This document shows positions 18,538 to 27,451 of a DNA stretch of 40,508 nucleotides, piece by piece (within the stretch, counting starts at the first letter, position 1; every line of letters starts with the position of its first letter). The notes beneath the pieces are model-generated. The model had not been told where the DNA came from, searched no databases, and worked only from the letters and a program-made list of their open reading frames with translations. The DNA comes from Thermoguttaceae bacterium. GTDB lineage: Bacteria > Planctomycetota > Planctomycetia > Pirellulales > Thermoguttaceae. The DNA lies in assembly GCA_025062105.1 (NCBI GenBank), contig JANXAQ010000110.1:1-40508 (forward strand), given 5' to 3'. A program made the translations under genes and the position numbers.

Positions 18538-18696
18538 AGAGGGTGTCTGGAAACACATTTTCCGAGGGAACACATCTGAGGAGCTAAGATTACCTAGAAT
18601 CCCGAAAGTGCCTATTTTCCCATATGTTGCTGGGAGAGGCGGCTAATCGAAACCCTATCCCGGCAAAGCCGAAGTCTTGATTTCCAGACAGCCACT
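18538..18696 (+). mobile_element. E element, copy 1
   Basis: GAGGGTGTCTGGAAAC to TTTCCAGACAGCC, about 157 bp, joined directly to an A element. Confidence 0.65.
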
Positions 18697-18757
18697 GCAT
18701 GCTACTTGACCTCTTTTTGCTTTTCGCGGGACCTTTATTGATCTTTGAATACTAGTT

Positions 18758-18795
18758 AACCAGATTCAATCTCCCACACCCGGCAAAATCTGGTT
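18758..18795. terminator. Weak hairpin downstream of hypB
   Basis: AACCAGATT and AATCTGGTT form a 9-bp stem around a 20-base loop about 80 bp after the hypB stop. There is no clear U tract, so a termination role is only possible. Confidence 0.25.
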
Positions 18796-18872
18796 TCTGC
18801 AAGATGGCGGGCTTTAATCAGTAATTCCACCACCTCGCTAGAACTTCGTCTTTGGCACAAAACGTTTGCTGG

Positions 18873-19535
18873 CTAAAGCGGCATTGATTCTCGGAGCTGA
18901 TGGCCTTCGAGCCACTGGGCCAACTCCTGAATCCCCTCCCCCTGCATTGCCGAGACGCAAAATACTGCTGCCCTGGGATTAAGCCGCTGTAAATCCGTCT
19001 GCACACGTTCCAATCGAAATGATACCTGAGGCAATAAATCCGTCTTGGAAATCACCAGAGCGTGGATACTTCGGAAAATGGCCGGGTATTTCACCAATTT
19101 ATCATCCCCCTCCGGCACACTGAGGACCACTAGCCGAAGATGTTCGCCCAGATCGAAACCAGCCGTGCACACTAAATTGCCGACATTTTCGATCATCAGA
19201 AGGCTGCCCTTTTCAAGTGGCAAAGCAGCCAGGGCCTGGGCAACCATGTTGGCATCCAAGTGGCAGGCGCCGTCGGTATTGATTTGCACGACCGGCAGTC
19301 CTAGAGCCTCCATGCGCTGGGCGTCCAAAGAACCGGCTACATCTCCCTGAATGACCGCCACCGAACGTTTACCTTGCCAATATCGTGCCAAAGCTTCTAG
19401 CAGGGTGGTTTTCCCGCTACCTGGCGAACCCATCCAGTTGATTGCTAAAACGCCTCGCTGGGTGAGCTTTTGACGATTTTCGGCGGCCAACGCATCGTTG
19501 GCCCTTAAGATCTTCGAGGCCGCGACAATCTTCAT
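18873..19535 (-). CDS. hypB: HypB nickel-insertion GTPase
   Basis: HypB is the GTPase that helps HypA load nickel into [NiFe]-hydrogenase, and sometimes urease. Seen in about 220 residues: P-loop GSPGSGKT (36-43), the metal-site Cys-His pair ACHLDANMV (Cys91, His92), ENVGNLVCTAGFDLGE (116-131) and SKTDLLP as the guanine-specificity motif. The N-terminal CxxCGC site and His-rich stretch of some homologues are absent. The frame runs up to 19652, but an AAGGAGGGGG just upstream and a TATAAT at 19564-19569 both support the ATG at 19535. No hydrogenase structural or other hyp genes are in the window, so it is orphaned here. Confidence 0.92.
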   Translation of the reverse strand: MKIVAASKILRANDALAAENRQKLTQRGVLAINWMGSPGSGKTTLLEALARYWQGKRSVAVIQGDVAGSLDAQRMEALGLPVVQINTDGACHLDANMVAQALAALPLEKGSLLMIENVGNLVCTAGFDLGEHLRLVVLSVPEGDDKLVKYPAIFRSIHALVISKTDLLPQVSFRLERVQTDLQRLNPRAAVFCVSAMQGEGIQELAQWLEGHQLRESMPL

Positions 19536-19563
19536 GCCCCCTCCTTTCTCTGCATGATGTTGT

Positions 19564-19569
19564 ATTATA
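19564..19569 (-). promoter_or_regulatory. -10 box candidate for hypB
   Basis: A perfect TATAAT on the minus strand ends 28 bases before the chosen hypB ATG, leaving a leader of about 20 nt that contains the AAGGAGGGGG ribosome site. No convincing -35 box is visible. It supports the internal start rather than the longer frame. Confidence 0.45.
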
Positions 19570-19716
19570 CTGCATGTAGCCCCCTGGAGGAAATCCAATA
19601 GATCGGTTCCCGGGGCAAGTTCTGCGCATTGGCAAACACTAGGAAGACTCACTTCCTGAACGTTCCCTCAAACAGGGAACTTTCTTCTGGTGGCTTGCCC
19701 TGCAGCAACACAGGGC

Positions 19717-20439
19717 CTAGGAGGGGAACAGAAAACCCATCAAATTGCTGGTCCCCAACGGAGTGGGCGAGATGAACACTTCGCCGGCTTCGAAGCCGGC
19801 GGCCATTCCCTGCTGTCGGTTAAAGGCGCGGATGCGACGGAACAAATGTTGTTTGCTAGCTGGAAATTGGCTCTGGTAACAGGCTAAGGCTTCTAATTTC
19901 CGCTCTAAATAGGGACCGATATCCACGACAAGTCGGTTCGGCTCTTCCGGTCCCAAACTGTGCAAATCCAGTCGATAGTACAACAGTCGGGCAATCTGAT
20001 GGACAGGCAACCCGTCGAAATATTCGTCCCATTTCGTCAGCCGACTATAAAACACCGCCCCCTCGGTGATCAGCATGCTCTGATAATGGTCCGGCGAAGC
20101 GCGAGGGGTTTTATTTCCCATGGCTAGCACCAATCGGGGCCGATACCGCCGAAACTCCTTGGCTAGTGCCACGCGGGCTTCGAAAGAATCGAAAAGCCGA
20201 CGGTTCGGTAAATCCAGAGTCCGGCGTACATGGATCCCCAGGACAGCGGCCGCTTTTTGTGCCTCGGCCAGCCGCACCTCCGGACTAGGACATTCCGGTG
20301 TGGGTTCCCCATCCGTCAAATCGACAATGCCGACCCGATACCCCTGCTCGGCCAGCCTGGCTAACGTCCCCCCACAGGCTATCTCCACATCATCCGGATG
20401 CGCACCAACAGCAATCACATCCAATCTTTCCGCTTCCAT
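19717..20439 (-). CDS. PIG-L/LmbE-type deacetylase, BshB1-like
   Basis: This 240-residue zinc-dependent N-acetylglucosamine-type deacetylase has the AHPDD motif (13-17, metal ligands His14 and Asp17, catalytic Asp16) and a later His in SPDHYQS (His118). The order of conserved blocks ([44 protein letters not shown]) is that of BshB1, which deacetylates GlcNAc-malate in bacillithiol synthesis. Related PIG-L enzymes act on other GlcNAc conjugates, and neither BshA nor BshC is present here, so the substrate is uncertain. It lies 182 bp upstream of hypB on the same strand, but hypB has its own likely promoter. The ATG at 20439 has only a weak Shine-Dalgarno. Confidence 0.85.
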   Translation of the reverse strand: MEAERLDVIAVGAHPDDVEIACGGTLARLAEQGYRVGIVDLTDGEPTPECPSPEVRLAEAQKAAAVLGIHVRRTLDLPNRRLFDSFEARVALAKEFRRYRPRLVLAMGNKTPRASPDHYQSMLITEGAVFYSRLTKWDEYFDGLPVHQIARLLYYRLDLHSLGPEEPNRLVVDIGPYLERKLEALACYQSQFPASKQHLFRRIRAFNRQQGMAAGFEAGEVFISPTPLGTSNLMGFLFPS

Positions 20440-20519
20440 ACTCCGCTAACCCTAGAGGCCAAGTAATTTGTTTTGTTTTTGAAATACCCAAGCCGATTGC
20501 AATAGGCCTATATTTTTGA

Positions 20520-20671
20520 AACTCGCCTTTCGGCCATTTTTGTAATTCCCTTTATTTTACGAAGCTAGGTTTTGAGGATTCTTTTTTTGAGCAATTTTCG
20601 TAAAGTCAATATTTTCAAAGGTTTAGGCCATCCTAAGGAGCTGCCTCGGAAAAATTGGCAAAAGTTCGATT
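20520..20671 (-). mobile_element. A element, reverse, diverged
   Basis: It has ACTCGCCTTTCGGCCATTTT, a reverse-orientation core (AGCAATTTTCGTAAAGTCAA) and right end TTGGCAAAAGTTCGA. Confidence 0.65.
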
Positions 20672-20674
20672 TGA

Positions 20675-20705
20675 AGAACTTCTGCATAATTTCAGGGAAA
20701 TATTC
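20675..20705 (+). mobile_element. B element, left-end fragment
   Basis: GAACTTCTGCATAATTTCAG and a few more B bases, then cut off by an A element. Confidence 0.55.
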
Positions 20706-20859
20706 TTAGCTCGACTTTTGCCATTTTTAGCTTCCTCCCGGAGGGGAAAAGTTCTAACTCCCTGCAACTATTGGAGTTAGGAAATTGGGTGAACAAAAGG
20801 AGGTTTCATCCCAACTCCTGGAGGCAAAGCAGTTAGGGAAAATGGCAAAAGTCGAACTA
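20706..20859 (+). mobile_element. A element, near-consensus
   Basis: TAGCTCGACTTTTGCCATTT to GGCAAAAGTCGAACTA. It is one of the cleanest copies, with TA at both edges. Confidence 0.85.
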
Positions 20860-20860
20860 A

Positions 20861-21018
20861 GAGGCTGTCTGAAAAAAGCATTTTCTATGAGGAAAGGAGG
20901 TTTCCTTCCTCAATCCCCCAGAATTCTCAAAATCCCTGTTTTTAAGGGGTCTGAATGATAGGAGCAAGTCGGCCAAAACCCATGGGAAACCAGTCAAATC
21001 CCCATTCAGGGCAGCCTC
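20861..21018 (+). mobile_element. E element, copy 2, between two A elements
   Basis: GAGGCTGTCTGAAAAAAG to CAGGGCAGCCTC, with TAA on both sides. An A element touches each end. Confidence 0.75.
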
Positions 21019-21172
21019 TAAGCTCGGCTTTTGGCATTTTAGGCGCCCCGGGAAGGCAGAACGCTCTAACTGCTTGCAACTATTGGAGTTTGGAAATTAG
21101 GCGAACAAAAGGATGTTTGCTTCGAACTTCCCGAGATAAACCAAGTTAGCAAAAATGGCAAAAGTCGAGGAT
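21019..21172 (+). mobile_element. A element next to the Gfo/Idh stop codon
   Basis: TAAGCTCGGCTTTTGGCA to GGCAAAAGTCGAGG, ending about 5 bp from the stop codon of the minus-strand oxidoreductase gene. Confidence 0.8.
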
Positions 21173-21176
21173 TTGA

Positions 21177-22502
21177 TTAAAGTAGTTTGGTGACACCGGG
21201 GATAGCGACCGGATATTGGCCGTCGGGATTAGGTTTGACGGGTGGATCGATGGTAAAATCAGCCTTTTCCGGACCGAATCGGAAATTAGCATGGAATGCT
21301 TCTTCCCAAGTAACCTTACGTCCAGTATAAACGGCAATTTGCCCCAGAATGGCCAGCATGGTACTGATGACCATGTATTGGCCATTGTTGATCGGTTTGC
21401 CATTTCGGATGGAAGAGAAGAGGGCTTCCATTTCGGCTTGATACATGTTACAGGGGGGCCCTTTATACTGCCAGGTGGTTTCGCCTTCGATCCGATGCCG
21501 GAGCAGGTCGCAGCGGCCTTTGGTGCCTAAAAAGATGTCGGAGGTTTCTGTGTAGCAGCCGTTCTGTGCACGGTTGATCCCATAAAGCCGGACACCATTG
21601 GAATACTCATACACTACGGCATTGTGGTCGAACACATCGCCATAGACATCGCCGAAGGATGCCGCCCGGCCGCCTACGCCATAGCACCAAACTGGCGGCT
21701 GATCGCCCATGGCCCAGGAACCTTTGTCCAGACTGTGGATAAGCGACTGCTGAATATCATCGCCCGACAGCCAATTGAAGTGGTACCAATTCCGGAACTG
21801 ATATTCGATTTCCGACCATCCTGGCTTTCGTTCTACCAGCCGATATGGGGTACGTAGATAGGTTTCCTGGATGGCCACGATTTGGCCGATGGCTCCATCC
21901 AAGACCCGCTTCATCGTCTCCTGCACGCCGGTATGATATCGCCAGCAAAGTCCGGAAACCACACTCAGTCCCTTCTTTTTGGCCTCTTCGCAGGCCGCCT
22001 GCACCATGCGCACACCGGGCGGATCAATAGCATGTGGTTTTTCGCAAAACACATGCCGACCTGCCTCAATGGCTGCCTTGGTATATTCGGGATGAAATCG
22101 AGATGCACAGGCAATCAGTACTACGTCCGAAGCCTCGATCACTTTTTTATAGCCGTCAAAACCGATAAACAACCGATCGTCCGGCACATCGACGCGATCC
22201 GGTTTCATCTTTTGGAGCCGATCCCGAGCCCCACGCGCCCAATCCTCAAAAATGTCGCACATAGCCACCAGTTTGGTTCCAGGATCAGCCTCCAGGGCAT
22301 CCACAGCGGCACCAGAACCTCGGCCTCCACAGCCAATCAGCCCTACCTTTAATACGTCGCTGCCGGCCGCATGAACCCCGCGGGCTAACGGCAACGAGCT
22401 GGCCGCAGCCGCTGCTCCAGCCATCTTCAAAAACTCTCGCCGACTCGTAGCGCTAGAGGCACTTGATGCCAAACTCCCACTTCTTGCTGCCATACTGTTC
22501 AT
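21177..22502 (-). CDS. Tat-exported Gfo/Idh/MocA family oxidoreductase
   Basis: The protein has about 441 residues. A twin-arginine leader SRREFLKMAGAAAAASS (Arg21-Arg22) predicts folded export, probably to the periplasm. The Rossmann loop VGLIGCGGRGSG (about 53-64) binds NAD(P), and the family motif CEKPHA (about 153-158) carries the conserved Lys. Planctomycete genomes hold many such exported Gfo/Idh proteins, usually linked to sugar or polysaccharide breakdown; no sugar genes flank this one. The frame opens at 22541, but AAAGGAGG (22508-22515) sits 5 bases before the ATG at 22502 and decides the start. The stop codon is about 5 bp from an A element, and a B element lies 60 bp upstream. Confidence 0.9.
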   Translation of the reverse strand: MNSMAARSGSLASSASSATSRREFLKMAGAAAAASSLPLARGVHAAGSDVLKVGLIGCGGRGSGAAVDALEADPGTKLVAMCDIFEDWARGARDRLQKMKPDRVDVPDDRLFIGFDGYKKVIEASDVVLIACASRFHPEYTKAAIEAGRHVFCEKPHAIDPPGVRMVQAACEEAKKKGLSVVSGLCWRYHTGVQETMKRVLDGAIGQIVAIQETYLRTPYRLVERKPGWSEIEYQFRNWYHFNWLSGDDIQQSLIHSLDKGSWAMGDQPPVWCYGVGGRAASFGDVYGDVFDHNAVVYEYSNGVRLYGINRAQNGCYTETSDIFLGTKGRCDLLRHRIEGETTWQYKGPPCNMYQAEMEALFSSIRNGKPINNGQYMVISTMLAILGQIAVYTGRKVTWEEAFHANFRFGPEKADFTIDPPVKPNPDGQYPVAIPGVTKLL

Positions 22503-22562
22503 GGAAGCCTCCTTTGATGGGTTGGATGATTGCAACTTCATTCAGGGCTCTAGGGAAAACAA

Positions 22563-22752
22563 AGAACCTCTGCAAAATACTGAACATATAGTGAACTTCA
22601 TGAACTTTTGATTGTTCGGCCTTTCCCTTCTCCTAGTCGACCATCTCCTATCTCTTGGCTGCTAGCAATGCTGGTAACTCTATATGTTGGGGTAAAAAGA
22701 GGGCAAGCCAAAATAGTATAAAAATATCCTCCTTGAATTATGCAGAGCTTCC
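22563..22752 (-). mobile_element. B element with ACAA duplication
   Basis: AGAACCTCTGCAAAATACTG to ATTATGCAGAGCTTCC, with ACAA on both sides (22559-22562, 22753-22756). Confidence 0.85.
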
Positions 22753-22841
22753 ACAAATACTTCAGCTTTCCGGCAAAAAACACCCACTCCTCCCCCAACT
22801 TGTGGCGAATATCCAGCGGATCCGGCAGGCTCATCGTACTA

Positions 22842-23118
22842 AGTGGCTGTGGCTCTGTGGAAACCGGTTCCGGTGGGAGGCCTAAAGCCACCAAAACTGA
22901 AGCAAAAACCCTTATTATGGGCAAATCCTCCCAGACTGCCAACAACCTTTCAACAGAGCCAGTGGCTGTCTGAAAAGGGATGAACCAGACTTTCTTGTTC
23001 CACTGGCTGAGGAAGACTTTGGGTAGCTAAGGTGCCCCAATCTTGGGCTGTAGCCCATCTTAGCAGGGGGAACCACTTGGGAGCCGAGTGAGCCAAAAAT
23101 TCCTTTTCAGACACTCTC
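22842..23118 (+). mobile_element. E element, copy 3, split by D
   Basis: The E left end AAGTGGCTGT is interrupted after 9 bases by a D element and restarts at 22961 (AGTGGCTGTCTGAAAA). It ends TTTTCAGACACTCTC with TAA following; TAA also precedes it. Confidence 0.7.
22851..22960. mobile_element. D element, copy 3, with 9-bp duplication
   Basis: 110 bp from GGCTCTGTGGAAACCGG to CTTTCAACAGAGCC. AGTGGCTGT is repeated exactly on both sides (22842-22850 and 22961-22969). Confidence 0.8.
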
Positions 23119-23274
23119 TAAGTTCGACTTTTGCCATTTTCCTTAAGTTGTCTTGTCCCCAGGGGTTACAACGAACCCTGCTTTTGTGTACACAATTTCC
23201 TAACTCTAATAATTCCCGGGAGTTAGAACTTTCCTATTTCGGCAGAAGACCAAAATTGGGCAACGCTCGAGCTA
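23119..23274 (-). mobile_element. A element, reverse, joined to E
   Basis: TAAGTTCGACTTTTGCCA to CGCTCGAGCTA, with the reverse-orientation core ACACAATTTCCTAACTC. Confidence 0.75.
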
Positions 23275-23603
23275 AGAGGCAGGAAAGGGAGGAAGTTACT
23301 AGCCCAAATCTATTATATCCCTCCGGCTTGCCAGGAAATAGCGCCCGGGTTCTTTACAGCCATTTTCGGCTCTGGAATACTTTCAAACGCTACCCTGACC
23401 TTAGGTTTCGAGATTTCCGCAACTTGTGGAGGAATGACAATTGGAGGGGTGCTTCTGGACTAAAAATAAAGTCCCTATCTGCTTGGCTGCGTGTTCCGAG
23501 AAATAACCGCCCGTGGAAGGCCTCGGAAAGGACACCGATTAAATCGAATGCGTAGGGGTTTGTTTCGGGAGGATATTTTGCCGAACAGATATCCATTGGG
23601 GAG
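23275..23603. other. Gap downstream of tex
   Basis: No repeat family and no convincing gene. A 79-codon minus-strand frame (23390-23629) overlaps the end of tex and lacks support. Confidence 0.35.
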
Positions 23604-26600
23604 TCAAGTGGCTGATTCTGGGGATTCACCGGGGGTTTTTTCTAATTCGGTAGAGGGCGTTTTCTGGGATACTGGCAGAGCGCTTGGTCCGGAAGGCTGA
23701 TCCAAGCAGGTTTCTGCTGGAGCAGGTGGGAGGCTTTCAGGCGGCAGAGCAGTCCTGTTTCCCGCGCAAGAAGCAGCGGGAGGTTCCTGGTTGGCTAGAA
23801 GTGAAGGTGATGGCGAAGGTTCCGGCGGGGATGAACTTTCGGAAACCTTGGCAGAAGCTTCTTCGGACACGGCCGTCAGCCCACCGGCAGAGCCGGACGG
23901 GGAACTGGCCGCAGAAGATGGTTTGTCTGCCGAGGGCGAGGCAGGAGCGGTTGGAGGTTGTTTTGGTGATGGTTCCCCTTTGGGCGACGGAGCCGGTGCA
24001 GGCGTCTGTTGTTGTTGTCGAGTCAGTTGAAAAAACTGCAACAATTCGGCGAAAGTGCGCATGGGCTGTTTGCCCTGTTTGACTGCTTCGGAAAGTTTGG
24101 GTGGTGGCGGGGGAGGGGCTTTGGAGCGGAATTGCCGGGCAGAGGGCTTGGAGGCTGGCTGCGAGGCTCCTGTGGCAGCAGGTGCTCTTTGAGGCAATGA
24201 AGGTTTTGCGATGGGTTGCCCCACTGCACTCGAAGGAGTTTTCTCCCCGGGAACAGGAGCTCGTTTTTCCGGCGCAGCTGAAGGAGGTTTCTCCCGCGGC
24301 GCTTTTCCTACACGAGGAGCTTGAGCAGTTTGTGTTCGCTGATCGGGCGGAATCATCGACAGAGAGATCCGGCGTCGTTCCAGGTCCACCTGAAGGACCC
24401 ATACTTTTACACTATCTCCTACAGAGACTACTTCGCGGGGATCTCGGACATAGCGTGGGGCAAGTTGGCTAATATGCACTAAACCGTTTTCGCCGGCGCC
24501 GATATCCACGAAGGCGCCGAAATTGGTAATATGAACTACAGTTCCTGTAAGTTCCATATCGGGCTGCAATTCTTCTGGTTTGAGGCGAGCCCGTTTAAAG
24601 GATAGTGCGGGCGAATCGTCGCGCGGATCTCGACCAGCCCGCCGAAGCTCCCCCAGTACCTGACGGACTGTCCAGATTCCAGCCCCTAGTTCCTGGGCCA
24701 GAGTTTGCACGTCCAACTGTCCAAGCTGCTTCTGCAGCCCAGAAGCCACTGCAGGATTCCACAGATCCTGAGCTTGGGCGGAAACTTTTTCCAAGATCTT
24801 CTGGGCCAACGGGTAGCTATCCGGATGGATACCGGTTCGGTCCAACGGTTCTGGACCATGGAGGATTTTCAAAAAGCCGGCGGCCAACTCAAACGTCCCT
24901 TCCCCGAATCCGGGAATTTGCTTCAGATCGGTTCGGGTGCGGAATGGGCCATGTTCTCGTCGATATTCCTCTAGCCGCCGAGCTAAAACCATGTTCAACC
25001 CGGAGACATATCGCAGCAGCCAAGGATGTGCTGTATTTACATCCACCCCAACTCGATTCACACACGATTCTACCACTTCCTCCAGCAGGGGTTCGAGATG
25101 TTTGGCTTTGACGTCATGCTGATAGATACCAGTGGCCAAATGAGCAGGCTCAACCTTCACCAGTTCGCTCAAAGGATCTAGCAGCCGCCGTCCAATGAAA
25201 ATGGCCGACCGCACCCGCACATCATAATATGGAAACTCCTCTTGGCCCACCGAGCTTCGCGCATAGGCCTTGGCGCCAATTTGAGAAACAATTCCATATT
25301 GCAAGTCTTCGGTTTTCAATTCGCCATTAACCAGTTCGGCTAGGAAATCCTCGAAGAGTCGAGCGCCCGGTCCATTGCCGATTCCCACCACCCCAATCCG
25401 ATAGCGGCGAATTAACCGCACAAGTTTTTCCTTGGCGGACTGCCGATCTTCGGTTCGCCCTACCAAATACAGCTCGGCATGTTCCAATAGATTGCCGAAC
25501 TCATCCAAAGCGGCCAATACATATCCGTTCCTAAGCCCCGGATCGACGGCTAAGATGCGTTTGCCGCGCACCGGCCGCTGCAATAACATCTTGCGCAATG
25601 ATTTGCTGACCACTTCCACCGCATGGGCTTCTGCTTGTTCGGTCAGTTCTCGTCGTGCTTCTCGCTCCAGACTCGGCAAAAGCAACCGCTCCAGGGCATC
25701 GTCCGCACAACCGCGCAGAAAATCGGCATGGGGGTGTTCCGGAGGGACACACTCCTGATAGAGGACCTGCCGCATTGCCTCCCGATCGCACTCAATCCAG
25801 ACTCGTAGGATTTTTTGTCGCTCTCCTCGATTCAGACACAACACCCGATAGTGCGACACCTTCCGGATGGATTCTTGGAAGTCGAAAAAATCTTGGTAAG
25901 CTCGCAGACGTTGCTGCAACAGGCGTTGTTTTTTGAGTTCTTTTTGTTGGCGTCGCAGATCGGCTTGGCTCAAGGGCTGGGCACCCGCTGCCGACGGCTG
26001 GGGCTCCGAAATCCCTTCCGGCGCCTCCTCGGCTGCTAAAGCTGCCTGCACACTGGCCGTTGGAAGCGAATGATTCGTCTGATCACCGGCACACGCTTCT
26101 GCCCCCTGTTGGGGTTGCAATTCCTCTTGGAGCTTTGTTCTCGCTTCTGCTTCTGCTAACTGCTCCGTCTCCAAAGAACCAGAACTCTCAGCGTAGGCAG
26201 AAGAACTGTTTTGTCCGGAAGGCTCTGAAGGTTCGGAGGGTTCGGAAGCGGGAGGAGTGGCATGGTTTTGCGGTGCGGTAGAGGAACCGTTTAGAGACTC
26301 TGGAGAGGTTTTCGACACATCTTCGGAAACATACGTCCCGCCGCTTACAACCTGGCTTGCAGCATCCCTGTCTAAAGAGGTTGCGCCCCCAAAGGAAGCG
26401 TCGGAAGAATTCTGGACACTGGCTTGCTCCGAAAGTCCCTTACCAGGTTCGGAAGAGGACTCAGCGCTGCCTGATTCCGCTTCCATGGGTTGCTGGGCCA
26501 AAGGCATCTGGGCCCCTTCCGAGGCTGAAAGATCCGTGGAAATTTCAGGAGGTTTAGACGGGGAAGTAGGTTCAGGAGCTGGTGCCGAAGCCTGTATGGT

Positions 26601-27245
26601 GGACTTTTTTTCCTTAGGCTGCCAGCCCGGAGGAAGCGGAACTGTCTCCAGCAATCGAGAGCAAATACGAGCTGTTCGATAGAAGACTTCTCGGAGTTTT
26701 TTTCGCAGATCAGCATGTTCGCTGATCATTTCAGCCAAGATATGGCCTGCGCCTAACAGAGCATCGGCAGGAGTACGCACTTGTTTATCGGGATTGACGA
26801 AATCAGCGGCTCGGGCCTCCAAATTGGCACAAGTTGGAGCAGCCTGAAGAATTTCCTCAGCTAGGGGTTCTAGGCCTCGGTCACGGGCGGTGGTGGCCAA
26901 GCCTTCCTTTTTCGGTTTATAGGGAAGGTAGAGGTCTTCTAGACGGCGGCTGGTGGTAGCTGTGCGGATCTGCCGATCCAATTCCGGCGTCCATTTGCCT
27001 TGCACCTGGAGGCTGCGAAGAATGGTTTCTTTCCGCTGAGCAAGTAGGCGGGCTTGCCTAAGCAGGCTCCGAATCCGCCAAATTTGCTCCTCTTCCAGTC
27101 CGTTGGTCTGGTCCTTCCGGTATCGAGCAATGAAAGGCACTGACTTGCCTTCCTCTAGCAGTTGGGCCACCGCCTCCACCTGCCGATAAGTAATCCGTAA
27201 AGCCCGAGCAATTGGACGTAAATGGATCGTTACTGGCTCGATCAT
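23604..27245 (-). CDS. tex: Tex-like S1 RNA-binding protein with large insertion and disordered tail
   Basis: Tex is a cytoplasmic nucleic-acid-binding protein, the bacterial relative of Spt6, implicated in transcription. Order by residue: N-terminal Tex helical region (about 1-205), a Ser/Pro/Glu/Ala-rich insertion (about 207-435), the remaining helices (YQDFFDFQESIRKVSHYR from about 450), a YqgF/RNase H-like domain (RILAVDPGLRNGYVLAALD, about 563-581), a helix-hairpin-helix near 765-795 (LKQIPGFGEGTFE), an S1 domain (about 897-965, VVHITNFGAFVDIG) and a low-complexity tail of about 250 residues. Typical Tex has about 720-780 residues; this one has about 1213. The ATG at 27245 is preferred to the TTG at 27251. 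No clear Shine-Dalgarno is visible. Confidence 0.92.
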   Translation of the reverse strand: MIEPVTIHLRPIARALRITYRQVEAVAQLLEEGKSVPFIARYRKDQTNGLEEEQIWRIRSLLRQARLLAQRKETILRSLQVQGKWTPELDRQIRTATTSRRLEDLYLPYKPKKEGLATTARDRGLEPLAEEILQAAPTCANLEARAADFVNPDKQVRTPADALLGAGHILAEMISEHADLRKKLREVFYRTARICSRLLETVPLPPGWQPKEKKSTIQASAPAPEPTSPSKPPEISTDLSASEGAQMPLAQQPMEAESGSAESSSEPGKGLSEQASVQNSSDASFGGATSLDRDAASQVVSGGTYVSEDVSKTSPESLNGSSTAPQNHATPPASEPSEPSEPSGQNSSSAYAESSGSLETEQLAEAEARTKLQEELQPQQGAEACAGDQTNHSLPTASVQAALAAEEAPEGISEPQPSAAGAQPLSQADLRRQQKELKKQRLLQQRLRAYQDFFDFQESIRKVSHYRVLCLNRGERQKILRVWIECDREAMRQVLYQECVPPEHPHADFLRGCADDALERLLLPSLEREARRELTEQAEAHAVEVVSKSLRKMLLQRPVRGKRILAVDPGLRNGYVLAALDEFGNLLEHAELYLVGRTEDRQSAKEKLVRLIRRYRIGVVGIGNGPGARLFEDFLAELVNGELKTEDLQYGIVSQIGAKAYARSSVGQEEFPYYDVRVRSAIFIGRRLLDPLSELVKVEPAHLATGIYQHDVKAKHLEPLLEEVVESCVNRVGVDVNTAHPWLLRYVSGLNMVLARRLEEYRREHGPFRTRTDLKQIPGFGEGTFELAAGFLKILHGPEPLDRTGIHPDSYPLAQKILEKVSAQAQDLWNPAVASGLQKQLGQLDVQTLAQELGAGIWTVRQVLGELRRAGRDPRDDSPALSFKRARLKPEELQPDMELTGTVVHITNFGAFVDIGAGENGLVHISQLAPRYVRDPREVVSVGDSVKVWVLQVDLERRRISLSMIPPDQRTQTAQAPRVGKAPREKPPSAAPEKRAPVPGEKTPSSAVGQPIAKPSLPQRAPAATGASQPASKPSARQFRSKAPPPPPPKLSEAVKQGKQPMRTFAELLQFFQLTRQQQQTPAPAPSPKGEPSPKQPPTAPASPSADKPSSAASSPSGSAGGLTAVSEEASAKVSESSSPPEPSPSPSLLANQEPPAASCAGNRTALPPESLPPAPAETCLDQPSGPSALPVSQKTPSTELEKTPGESPESAT

Positions 27246-27451
27246 AGGCAATTTGTGGGTATGTTCAAACCTTTCAACCGTTGTGGGGAAAAGCTCCCTA
27301 CGGCTAGCAATACGCTCCTACTTCCTCTTGAAACCAACAGGCTGCTAGTTTAGTGCCTGAGAAAACACCAGTATATTCAAGATTTTAACGGTTTCCTTGA
27401 TTTCTTTGCTATCCCCAAAGCCTCAGGAAGAACCTAGAACCATTTGGCTTT

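Noticed and set aside
23737..24402. 221-codon frame antisense/shifted within the tex tail
   Set aside because: It lies in the low-complexity part of tex, where alternative frames stay open by composition.
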